From Nemertoderma westbladi (Eukaryota; Xenacoelomorpha; Nemertodermatida; Nemertodermatidae), in the NCBI GenBank assembly GCA_032718475.1, contig JAUCBJ010000581.1, forward strand, positions 1-26,310: 26,310 bases of DNA, written 5' to 3'. Made by a program: the position numbers and the translations under genes. Within the stretch, counting starts at the first letter, position 1. Every line of letters begins with the position of its first letter. This document shows positions 8,426-17,700 of this stretch, piece by piece. A model generated the notes under the pieces. The model worked only from the letters and a program-made list of their open reading frames with translations. It was not told where the DNA came from and searched no databases.

Positions 8426-9355
8426 ACCGGTGTCACAAGGAAATCAGCCCCCCCTAGAATATGCCCCCCGGGGCATTATTTCCTAGGATATTATGTCCCC
8501 CCGGGCAATTTTTCCTAGGAAATTTAGCCCGGGGGGGGGGGGGCATTTTCTCCTTAGGAAATAATGCCTCCCCTCAGGAAAATTAGCCCCCCTCAAAAGT
8601 CTGAAAACTGGTACGATACAGGTCTGCTGGTAGCCACTTTTAATCTACCAACTGCAGAACTTGTAATAGTTGGAAGAATAGTACGGTACCGGTCTGCCGG
8701 TAGGTAAGCAGGTAAGGCAGTAAGGGATGTAGAACAGCATACTGAAGTATCTAAGTCAGTAGGCTACTGTAGTAACTACTGGTATAACAGCAGTGCGAGT
8801 GTGTGGTGTTGTGTGGGCGCCGAGCAGCTCCAAGCTTTTTTAATTCTGTAACCTGCTCCTTTCCCTGATTTGGTAAACTGATTGTTTATTGTTTTGGTTA
8901 GAAAATCCCGCCTCTGTAACCTGCTCCTTTCTCTCAATTGGTAATGTTATCGTTTATTGTTTTGGTTAGAAAATCCCGTCTCTGTAACCTGCTCCTTTCC
9001 CTGATTTGCTAAAGTGACTGTTTATTGTTTTGGTTAGAAAATCCCGCCTCTGTAACCCGCTCCTTTCCCTCAATTAGTTAAATGATCGTTTATTGTTTTG
9101 GTTAGAAAGGCCTGCCTCTGTAACCTGCTCCTTTCCTTCATTTGGTAAAGTGACTGTTTATTGTTTTGTATAATTTTTGTAAGTTTTAGTAGTAATAAGT
9201 TTTGTTTATTGTATAATTCAGGGGGGGCATAATTTCCTAAGGGGGGGGCATTTTTTCCTAGGGAAATTTGCCCGGGGGGGCATTTTTTCCTAGGAAAATA
9301 TGCCCCCCCGGGCACATTTCCCGGGGGGGGGGGCATATTTTCCTGTTACACCGGT
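8426..9355. mobile_element. MITE-like element with C/G-palindrome termini
   Basis: The ends are inverted: 8426-8453 (ACCGGTGTCACAAGG...) and the reverse complement of 9328-9355 agree at 23 of 28 positions by eye. Inside each end lies a stack of palindromic units alternating a C/G block (GCCCCCCGGGGC type) with an AT palindrome (ATTTCCTAGGAAAT type): 8446-8596 on the left, 9220-9340 on the right. The interior holds GGTCTGCYGGTAG words (about 8623 and 8691) and the 68-bp satellite. No transposase is encoded, so it would be non-autonomous. I see no clear target-site duplication; the ACCGGT palindrome at both edges makes the exact boundary ambiguous. Confidence 0.6.
8846..9170. repeat. 68-bp satellite, 4.8 copies
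   Basis: Units start with CTGTAACCTGCTCCTTTC at 8846, 8914, 8982, 9050 and 9118, exactly 68 bases apart, and end TTTATTGTTTTGGTTAGAAA plus a short tail. Copies 1, 3 and 5 have TGATTTG/TCATTTG in the middle and copies 2 and 4 have TCAATT, so the array may have grown as a 136-bp dimer. Related copies lie near 6006-6140, at 13831-13954 and, inverted, at 14147-14212. Confidence 0.95.
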
Positions 9356-9745
9356 CTGTCGGTATTCCTAAATAAGAAACCCAGGTCAAAAAGTTCTTAT
9401 TTAGGGACTTTTAGTATTTATGTGTACAATTTCGATATCTTAAATAAGGTAAATTTCAAAATCCCCCTTATTTAGGAACTGGTCGTATTTTTGATGCAAT
9501 TTTAAAACGCTTGTAGAAAAAAAAACCGGACGGTGAAATGTTTTCTGGTTTTTTGCATTATGTTCAAGAAAGACCAAACTTTTACATTGTGAAATAAAAT
9601 TTATGCGGTATTTTTTCCTGAAACATGTTATTGCATATTATATCGAAAAAATATCCAAATAAGGCCCAAAAACCCCTAAATAAGAGCCATTTTCCTTAAA
9701 TAAGAACCCACTTCTGGAGCTTATTTAAGAAATGTTCCCTACTGA
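9356..9745. repeat. Cluster of eight CTAAATAAG-type motifs in both orientations
   Basis: CCTAAATAAGAA (9367-9378) and its exact inverse TTCTTATTTAGG (9394-9405); CTTAAATAAGG (9439-9449) and CCTTATTTAGG (9476-9486); CCAAATAAGG (9655-9664); CCTAAATAAG (9675-9684); CTTAAATAAG (9695-9704) and its exact inverse CTTATTTAAG (9720-9729). CCAAATAAGG fits the CArG consensus CC(A/T)6GG of serum response factor; the others miss it by one base. They may instead be parts of a decayed inverted-repeat element. No gene here. Confidence 0.75.
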
Positions 9746-10438
9746 CGTTGTGGGACTTCGTTGGTTGGTAGGTCTGGGGCTAGATTGAATACAGACAGGG
9801 ATACTGGACAGCGTTTTATTCAAGGAACGGCGGGTAGTAAGGCTTTCGCTACGGTACGGCCTCCATCCAAACTATTTCTAACTGGATGTGGCCCAAAGGT
9901 TGACTCTGATACAATCAAGCAACACGTAAAGGATGCTCTAGGTATCGTCATTGGCTGCGAGCGGATCTCCCATCGTGATTCGAGAACCACTTCGTTCCGG
10001 ATTTCCTGCAGGGGCGACGAGGAGTCCAGTCTCCTGGATGCGAATCTGTGGCCGCAGTTCTCTCGAATTCGTGAGTTTGTTCCTAGTAGGCTGATGTTTA
10101 AGGGGAGTTCCGGCCAACGGCGTACAACAAGCAACGCGCCGGCAAGACGGGACAGATCGGGAATGCGGTCGGGAGACAGAACGGATCACCGCACTGAGTT
10201 GGAGTCGATCGCGAATGGAAGGGAATCGAAAGAGTCAACCGGAAGAGAGGATCTGAGTCAACTGGATTCTGACGTAACTGTATCTTCACAGGGATTCAGT
10301 GTGAATGCACAAGGAGCTGACGGGACTGTTCAGGGATCCGATTTGAGTTCCCCTCGAACTGATGAGGTTTCCAGCAATTGCTCTGAGCGGGAAAGTAATA
10401 ACCCATATGGGCTACTGTCAGAGAGTGAAGCCACTTAA
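9746..10438 (+). pseudogene. LINE ORF1 fragment
   Basis: An open frame of about 230 codons runs from an in-frame stop at 9743-9745 to TAA 10436-10438. It has no ATG at its head, so the 5' end is missing. The conserved part, KLFLTGCGPKVDSDTIKQHV followed by FRISC and SSLLDANLWPQFSRIREFV, corresponds to the ORF1 segment of CR1/L2-like LINEs, where the usual pattern is LFVSRL-P-T...SF-V-V...LLDP-LWP-GVRVR-F. That domain belongs to the RNA-binding ORF1 protein that coats the element RNA. The C-terminal half is Ser/Arg/Glu-rich and low in complexity. No CCHC knuckle is present. ORF1 is intact over this stretch although ORF2 is broken. Confidence 0.75.
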
Positions 10439-10472
10439 TTAGTATCTGTATGTGCAAATATGTTAATATATA

Positions 10473-11362
10473 CACCATGACCCGTAATATAGTGTCATTT
10501 TCTGATGACACGGACACCCCCCCCCCCCCCCCCCCCCAATTTTTCTACAAATCTTTATCATATTGTTTGAAATTTGAAACACAACTAGTTCAACTCACCG
10601 TGGTTGTTGCCATGAAGCCGGAATTTTCTTTTTCGCCTTTAAATTTTATTTATAAGCGTTTTAAAAAAGTGTCTTTTGCGAAATCGCACCCTCTTTATCA
10701 TTGCCATTCTTCACTTTAGTCGTAATTTTTTCACATCAATAGAAAGCTTGCGTTGCAAGGATTCCAAATATGTAGCAATATCTGAATTTCGTTGAGAAAC
10801 AGCTGAGAAATAGGCATTCAAAGATTGGAAGAATTATTGTTCACTGCAGGCCATTTATTCTATTTAATAAATACACAATATTCTAGAACGTGTTATTTAT
10901 TTTATGAGATGGTAGGCAACTAACAGCGGTATGCCTATACAATATCTATATTGCCTAGCTAATCATACATAAACAAATTGTTCCAGAATATTGTGTATTT
11001 ATTAAATAGAATAAATGGCCTGCAGTGAACAATAATTCTTGCAATCTTTGAATGCCTATTTCTCAGCTGTTTCTCAACTAAATTCAGACATTGTTACATA
11101 TTTGGAATCCTTTCAACGCAAGCGTTCTATTGATGTGAAAAAATTACGACTAAAGTGAAGAATGGCAATGATACAGAGGGTGCGAATTTGATTTTGCACA
11201 TTTGAAGGCGAAATCGTAAATTCCGGCTTCATGGTAACAACCACGGTGAGTTGAACTAGTTGTGTTTCAAATTTCAAACAATATGATAAAGATTTGTAGA
11301 AAAATTTGGGGGGGGGGGGGTCCGTGTCATCTGAAAATGACACTATATTACGGGTCATGGTG
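10473..11362. mobile_element. Fold-back (long inverted repeat) element inserted in the LINE
   Basis: The left arm 10473-10889 (417 bp) and right arm 10980-11362 (383 bp) are inverted copies, both ending CACCATGACCCGTAATATAG at the outside and CACAATATTCTRGAAC at the inside, with about 90 bases of spacer. The arms differ by point changes and by an indel near 10640-10680. The flanks are TA (10471-10472 and 11363-11364) or TATA, a candidate target-site duplication of the kind made by Tc1/mariner-type transposases. Each arm carries a C or G run (21 C at 10517-10537; 13 G at 11308-11320). Nothing is encoded, so it needs a transposase from elsewhere. Confidence 0.9.
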
Positions 11363-11439
11363 TATATCTGTTGTTTATTTTCTATTTTTCACTGTTTTTG
11401 TTTTTTAGCGGATATTTTTATACTTTTAAAAAAATCACA

Positions 11440-12787
11440 ATGGCGATTACAACTAAGAATCTTAAGATAATCTCATATAATTGCAAGAATGTACGTAGTC
11501 GGTCGGGGCTAAATGATGTTAGGAGATTATTGTCTTTCGGGGTTTCGGGGAAATCCTTTTATTGCAAGAGACGTGGCTTCCGAAACAAGAGCTAGTCTTT
11601 TTAAATGAAATTCATAATGATTTTATTGGTAGAGGGGTATCGCCCGTTGACCTTTCTGCCGGTCCGCTAAGAGGCCGTCCCTATGGGGGGCTTGCAGTGT
11701 TGTGGAACAACTCGCTAGCTTCTATAGTGGGACCGGTTTTCTTTGGTACAGATGAGTGCAGAATCATGGGTTTAAAGGTTAATTTAAAGAATAACGAGGA
11801 AATGCTTATTGTAAATGTATATATGCTTTTTCAATGTACAAATAATGAACCTGAATTTACTGAGTGCTTGGGTAAATTGCAATATATACTGGAAACTCAA
11901 TCATATTCGTGTTTATCAGTTGTAGGGGATTTTAACTCTAAGCCTGGAACTCAATTTTATAGTGATTTATTTGATTGGTGTGTTTCTAATTCATTAGTTA
12001 TTGCTGATAGACTTACATTATCTAGCGCCACTTATACATTTGTAAGTGAAGCTCATTCTACGACATCGTGGCTTGATCACATTGTGTGTACAGGTCCGTT
12101 ATTAAATATGACAAAGGAAATTAAGGTGCTTCTTGATTACTCTATAGATGACCACCTACCGGTATTTTGGGAAGTTGATGTGGAAGTTATAACCAATGTA
12201 CAAACTCCAGGTTATAATGATGATTGTTCTAATAATTGTGATAAAAGCAGTAAATTTGAGTGGCGTCATACACGCAGGATAATATATTTTTATATGCGGA
12301 TACGTGCAGTAAGATGTTGGGTGATCTCGATATCAATAGTGATTTTATTAATTCTAGGGATGTAAACTGTGGTATGCACCGTACCCAGATAAATAACCTA
12401 TACAGTATAGTAAACTTACTGATATTCTTATTAACTCTGCTGAGGCACATATTAAGAAATTGCCGAGGAAGTGTGATAAAAAATGGTCTCACATTCCAGG
12501 GTGGACTGATTTTGTGCGAGATAATGCTATGATAATGATATGGTGATGCGAGGAGTAGTTTTAAGTCGTGGCGTGAGTGTGGCTCGCCACGACAAGGTCA
12601 GGTGCATGTAGATTACATGCGCTCCAGAGCTGGTTTTAAGAGGGCTGTTAGACATTGCAAAAAAGATGAACATAAAATACGTAATGATAAAATGGCAGAT
12701 GCATTGTTGTCAGATAAGAGTTCTAAGGATTTTTGGGACCAGGCTAGGAAACATACCTCTAATAATAGCAGCCCCCCCGCCTACTAA
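11440..12787 (+). pseudogene. LINE ORF2, endonuclease domain and linker, frameshifted
   Basis: ATG 11440 has a strong context (A at -3, G at +4) and is followed at once by the first endonuclease motif (KIISYNCKN, catalytic Asn). The frame shifts between about 11540 and 11560 and continues with LQETWLPKQ (catalytic Glu), GRPYGGLAVLWNN, SVVGDFNSKPGTQ (Asp/Asn), TSWLDHIVCTG and YSIDDHLPVFW (the last catalytic Asp-His). This domain nicks target DNA to prime reverse transcription. Further shifts occur near 12260 and 12405, and again after the stop at 12544-12546. The linker then appears as IPGWTDFVRD (about 12495), FKSWRECGS (about 12560) and a basic KRAVRHCKKDEHKIRNDKMA region ending FWDQARKHT, as in CR1-like elements. 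A 9-bp perfect hairpin sits at 12565-12593. Inactive. Confidence 0.85.
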
Positions 12788-12966
12788 AGTTGGGGGTGCT
12801 CTGGGCGCAGCTGATATTTAGTGAATTGTGGAGTAATCCTTTTTCGGATTTATATAACTGTGTTGATGATGATTCTGAGAATGGTTATGTTTTTAATAAG
12901 GTATAAACTGAGTTACATAAAAAGTTATTTGCAGAATCTGAAGTAGTTACTATTTCTGAGGTGCTA

Positions 12967-13848
12967 GATTCTACCAATTGTCTAAATACTGATAAGGCCG
13001 CTGGGCCTGACCAGTTAACGGCCGAACATTTAATTTATGGGTGCAGTCTCAACCTATTTAAAGTACTATCGGTTCTATCTATACACTGCTATCTTTGTGC
13101 ACGGGTACTTACCAAGTGGATTAATTGACTCGGCTATTTTTCCTATAGTTAAAGATAGGACGGGTGATATCACTTGTAAGGATAATTATAGAGGTGTTGC
13201 CATTTCTTCTGTACTGGGTAAAATTCTAGAACGTATTATTTTAATAAGGTGCATAGACAAGTTAGATACAACAGATAATCAATTTGGATTCAAAGCTTAA
13301 TTGGGAACTGAAACGTGCGTATATGCCTTGAAAGAGGTAATTAATTATTATCTGACTAAGAATAGTCCAGTATTTGTATGCATGTTAGATGCGAGCAAAG
13401 CGTTTGACAGAATTAATCACTTTGGTCTCTTTCGTAAACTTTTAGATAGGGGGATTCATGTGTTCATAGTTAGGCTTCTTATTTTCTGGTATAGAGAGCA
13501 ATACATGTACGTTAGGTGGGCGGGGCATATATCTGGTAAATTTTTGGTTACAAATGGTACCTTTCCCCGATTCTATTCAATGTATATATGGATGGTTTAA
13601 GTAGGGCACTTAATAAGACTGGGGTAGGGTGTCTAATAGGGGGTACAAGGGTGAATCATTTAGGATATGCCGACGACTTGTGTCTTTTATCGAATAGTTT
13701 ATTTGGGTTACAACGATTAATTAACGTAGCTGAACGATTTGCATTTTTTAATTCTATATTATTTAATATGAAGAAAACAAAATGTTTATATTTCGTTCCC
13801 AGAAGCTCAGGTCATTATATTTTTGGTGATTGCTTTTCCCTCAATTGA
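12967..13848 (+). pseudogene. LINE ORF2, reverse transcriptase domain, broken
   Basis: Conserved blocks in order: TDKAAGPDQLTAEHL (12990s), a shift near 13040-13100, then GYLPSGLIDSAIFPIVKD and NYRGVAISSVLGKILERI, QFGFKA followed by an in-frame TAA (13298-13300), then GTETCVYALKE, motif A VCMLDASKAFDRINH (about 13380-13420) and motif C GYADDLCLLS (about 13665-13690) with the catalytic Asp pair. Between TNG (about 13555) and PILFNVYMDGLS the usual VRQGG...S block is missing and the frame changes, so a small deletion removed part of motif B. Reading is lost after VPRS (about 13805), well short of a normal C-terminus, where satellite begins. Confidence 0.85.
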
Positions 13849-13954
13849 ACAATGTCTTTTATTGTTTTGGTTAGAAATGCCTGCATCTGTAACCTGTTCC
13901 TTTCCTTCAATTTGTAACAATATCGATTATTGTTTTGCTTAGAAAAACTCGCCT
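13831..13954. repeat. 68-bp satellite, 1.8 copies, at the LINE breakpoint
   Basis: The partial unit 13831-13886 (TTTTCCCTCAATTG... TTATTGTTTTGGTTAGAAAT) is followed by a full unit from CTGTAACCTGTTCCTTTCC (13887) to 13954. The copies match the array at 8846-9170 in length and order. They begin exactly where recognisable reverse transcriptase ends, so a satellite-bearing element may have cut the LINE. Confidence 0.85.
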
Positions 13955-14440
13955 TCCTTTTATATAAATCAGCCTAACATTTTTAATTGTAAATCCCCTG
14001 ATCCCCTACTGAATATCGCTCAGCATTATATGCCGATTATAGGTTATCTTATATAGCTTATTATTTTCATATACCCATTCTACCCCAAAGAGCCAGTTAC
14101 GACCCAAAGAGCGTAAGTTCCCAAAGAGCGTTAGGCCATTGACAATTAAAGGAGCAGTTTAGTAAAGGAGCAGGTTACAGGAGGCGTGTTGGGGGAACCA
14201 AAACAATAAACAAAAATTAACACATGTGTTTTGTACGGGTCTTTATTTTTTTTTTCTTTATCGTTAATTGTTTTGTAGTCACCCTCCAATAGATGGATAT
14301 ATATATCGTAACTGCAATACATAGATAATTGGTTCCATGATAGATAAATTGGCGCCAACTACTAGCGAGGTATTGTTAAACAACCTCTGTTACGATTTTA
14401 TCAAGTGACGAGGCCGCATACCTTCCATTGTAAAGTTCCA
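13955..14440. other. Intergenic DNA with inverted satellite remnant
   Basis: 14147-14212 is the reverse complement of the 68-bp satellite (words AAAGGAGCAGGTTACAG and CCAAAACAATAAACA). Three copies of CCCAAAGAGC at 14084, 14103 and 14120 form a small imperfect tandem of about 18 bp. The remainder is AT-rich and carries no gene I can support. Confidence 0.6.
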
Positions 14441-14695
14441 TTATTTTTGTATTCCCTGAATCAAACTCCCAGAGTTACCCACCGATGTTGGTGGGGATAG
14501 AGGCCCAATATTCTTAGTAGCTACCGGTGTATCTGTTATATCTATTGTATTTGGATCTAATTGGTACCTAATTCTATACCCACGTCCACTTATAAGGCGC
14601 TCCACTCCCCTAAGCATTGTAGCAGCTGCATTCAGTATTACAGTCAGCCAAACCCAGAAAGTATTAAAGGCCCTAACTGCTGATGGTTGTGTCAT
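14441..14695 (-). CDS. Hypothetical small protein, divergent from the zinc-finger gene
   Basis: A minus-strand frame of 84 codons from ATG 14695-14693, with a stop near 14441. The N-terminal third contains a hydrophobic, Trp-bearing helix-like stretch (FNTFWVWLTVILNAAATML), then a basic patch (RGVERLISGRGYRIRY) and a polar Pro/Ser/Thr-rich tail. I do not recognise it. Its start lies about 70 bases from the ATG of the zinc-finger gene, so a shared bidirectional promoter is conceivable. The segment is more GC-balanced than the surrounding DNA. It could be an exon, a transposon relic or chance; a frame this long is not rare in a window of this size. Confidence 0.2.
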   Translation of the reverse strand: MTQPSAVRAFNTFWVWLTVILNAAATMLRGVERLISGRGYRIRYQLDPNTIDITDTPVATKNIGPLSPPTSVGNSGSLIQGIQK

Positions 14696-14764
14696 TAATT
14701 TCAATTATATTTGTAATATTTGACTGTCACATTTAAACGTCAGTTAGTCCGAATTGTATTAAAT

Positions 14765-17700
14765 ATGTCTTTGAATACTTTGAGTGACGCTGCTTGGGAT
14801 TTACTGGATCGTACCATGGCAGATAAAAGTGATTCTCAGTCCGGTGATGAGGAACAAAAGAACTGCGTCGCTCCACCAACTGTTAATAAAGAAATCGACA
14901 CAAACAGCGGTATAAACGTTATCAGTTTTAAATCAGAAGCGGGAGCTATTTGCGGTACTTCCGAAGATAAATCTCGAAAGATCAAACAAGAGTTTTGTAC
15001 AGATGAACAATATTCTAATAATCAAATCGGTAACACAAACAGCGGTATAAACGTTATCAGTTTTAAATCAGAAGCGGAAGCTATTTGCGGTACTTCCGAA
15101 GATAAATCTCGAGTTGTTAGACAAGATTTCTGTATTGAGAAACAATCTGCTTGTGAAGTTCTTGCTAAATCCGTTCTCAAGGGTGAGGGAATTAATCACA
15201 AAGTAAATTTAAAGAATTACAAACAATCATTGCATAAAGGTATGAAGTATATATGCGGTTCTTGTGACAAACAATTTATTGGGAAACAGAGTCTGAAGAA
15301 TCACATGGAATCAATTCATAAAGGCATCAATTATAATTGCGGTTCTTGTGACAAACAATTTAGTCGAAAAGGATATCTGAAGGAACACATAGAATCAGTA
15401 CATAAAGGTATCGAGTCAAAATGTGTTTATTGTGACAAACAATTTACTAACAAAGGAAATCTGAAGAGACACATAGAATCAGTACATAAAGGTATCAAGT
15501 ATAATTGCGGTTCCTGTGACAAACAATTTAATGACAAAGGATATCTAAAGAGACACATGGAATCAGTACATAAAGGTATCAAGTATAATTGCGGTTCTTG
15601 TGACAAACAATTTAGTGAAAAGGGATATCTGAAGAAACACATAGAATCAGTACATAAAGGTATCGAGTCAAAATGTGTTTATTGTGACAAACAATTTACT
15701 AACAAAGGATATCTGAAGAGACACATAGAATCGGTACATAAAGGTATCAAGTATAATTGCGGTTCTTGTGACAAACAATTTAATGACAAACAGATACTAA
15801 AGAGACACATGGAATCAGTACATAAAGGTATCAAGTATAAATGCGGTTCTTGTGACAAACAATTTACTCAAAAAGGACATCTGAAAGAACACATAGAATC
15901 AGTACATAATGGTGAGTCAAAATGTGTTTATTGTGAAAAACAATTTAATAACAAAGGATATCTGAAGAGACACATGGAATCAGTACATAAAGGTATCAAG
16001 TATAAATGCGGTTCTTGTGACAAACAATTTGGTGACAAACGGAGTCTAAAGAGACACGTGGAATCAGTACATAAAGGTATCAAGTATAATTGCGGTTCTT
16101 GTGACAAACAATTTGGTGACAAACGGAGTCTAAAGAGACACATGGAATCGGTACATAAAGGTATCAAGTATAATTGCGGTTCTTGTGACAAACAATTTGG
16201 TGACAAACGGAGTCTAAAGAGACACATGGAATCGGTACATAAAGGTATCAAGTATAAATGCGGTTCTTGTGACAAACAATTTGGTGACAAACGGAGTCTA
16301 AAGAGACACATGGAATCGGTACATAAAGGTATCAAGTATAAATGCGGTTCTTGTGACAAACAATTTGGTGACAAACGGAGTCTAAAGAGACACATGGAAT
16401 CGGTACATAAAGGTATCAAGTATAATTGCGGTTCTTGTGACAAACAATTTGGTGACAAACGGAGTCTAAAGAGACACATGGAATCGGTACATAAAGGTAT
16501 CAAGTATAATTGCGGTTCTTGTGACAAACAATTTGGTGACAAACGGAGTCTAAAGAGACACATGGAATCGGTACATAAAGGCATCAAGTATAATTGCGGT
16601 TCTTGTGACAAACGATTTGGTGACAAACGGAGTCTAAAGAGACACATGGAATCGGTACATAAAGGTATCAAGTATAAATGCGGTTCTTGTGACAAACAAT
16701 TTGGTGACAAACGGAGTCTAAAGAGACACATGGAATCGGTACATAAAGGTATCAAGTATAAATGCGGTTCTTGTGACAAACAATTTGGTGACAAACGGAG
16801 TCTAAAGAGACACATGGAATCGGTACATAAAGGTATCAAGTATAAATGCGGTTCTTGTGACAAACAATTTGGTGACAAACGGAGTCTAAAGAGACACATG
16901 GAATCGGTACATAAAGGTATCAAGTATAAATGCGGTTCTTGTGACAAACAATTTGGTGACAAACGGAGTCTAAAGAGACACATGGAATCGGTACATAAAG
17001 GCATCAAGTATAAATGCGGTTCTTGTGACAAACAATTTGGTGACAAACGGAGTCTAAAGAGACACATGGAATCGGTACATAAAGGTATCAAGTATAAATG
17101 CGGTTCTTGTGACAAACAATTTGGTGACAAACGGAGTCTAAAGAGACACATGGAATCGGTACATAAAGGTATCAAGTATAATTGCGGTTCTTGTGACAAA
17201 CGATTTACTCAAAAAGAGAATCTAAAGAAACATATAGAATCAGTACATAAAGGTATCAAGTATAAATGCGGTTCTTGTGACAAACAATTTGGTGACAAAC
17301 GGAGTCTAAAGAGACACGTGGAATCAGTACATAAAGGTATCAAGTATAATTGCGGTTCTTGTGACAAACAATTTGGTGACAAACGGAGTCTAAAGAGACA
17401 CATAGAATCACTACATAAAGGTATCAAGTATAAATGCGGTTCTTGTGACAAACAATTTGGTGACAAACGGAGTCTAAAGAGACACATGGAATCGGTACAT
17501 AAAGGTATCAAGTATAATTGCGGTTCTTGTGACAAACGATTTACTCAAAAAGAGAATCTAAAGAAACATATAGAATCAGTACATAAAGGTATCAAGTATA
17601 AATGCGGTTCTTGTGACAAACAATTTGGTGACAAACGGAGTCTAAAGAGACACATGGAATTAATTCATAAAGGCATCAAGTATAATTGCGGTTCTTGTGA

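Larger units (their letters stand above)
9746..13830 (+). mobile_element. Decayed LINE (CR1/L2-like) with ORF1 and ORF2, truncated at both ends
   Basis: An ORF1 fragment (9746-10438), an inter-ORF gap holding a fold-back insertion (10473-11362), an apurinic-type endonuclease (11440 to about 12240), a linker and a reverse transcriptase (12967 to about 13810) follow in the order expected of a two-ORF non-LTR retrotransposon of the Jockey/CR1/L2 group. ORF1 lacks a start codon and the reverse transcriptase stops soon after its YADD motif against satellite sequence, so both ends are lost. Many frameshifts, a stop and a small deletion make it inactive. No 3' tail or target-site duplication is visible. 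Confidence 0.85.

Noticed and set aside
9070-9336. Minus-strand Pro/Gly-rich frame
   Set aside because: It consists of the C/G palindromes and the 68-bp satellite read backwards.
14720-14764. Earlier start for the zinc-finger protein at TTG 14720
   Set aside because: Animals do not normally initiate at TTG; the first ATG in frame is 14765 with a suitable context.
15928-17199. Minus-strand open frame of about 423 codons (and many shorter ones) across the zinc-finger array
   Set aside because: The 84-bp unit is a multiple of three, so any antisense frame without a stop in one unit stays open through the identical units. It breaks wherever a B-type finger occurs and has no domain.
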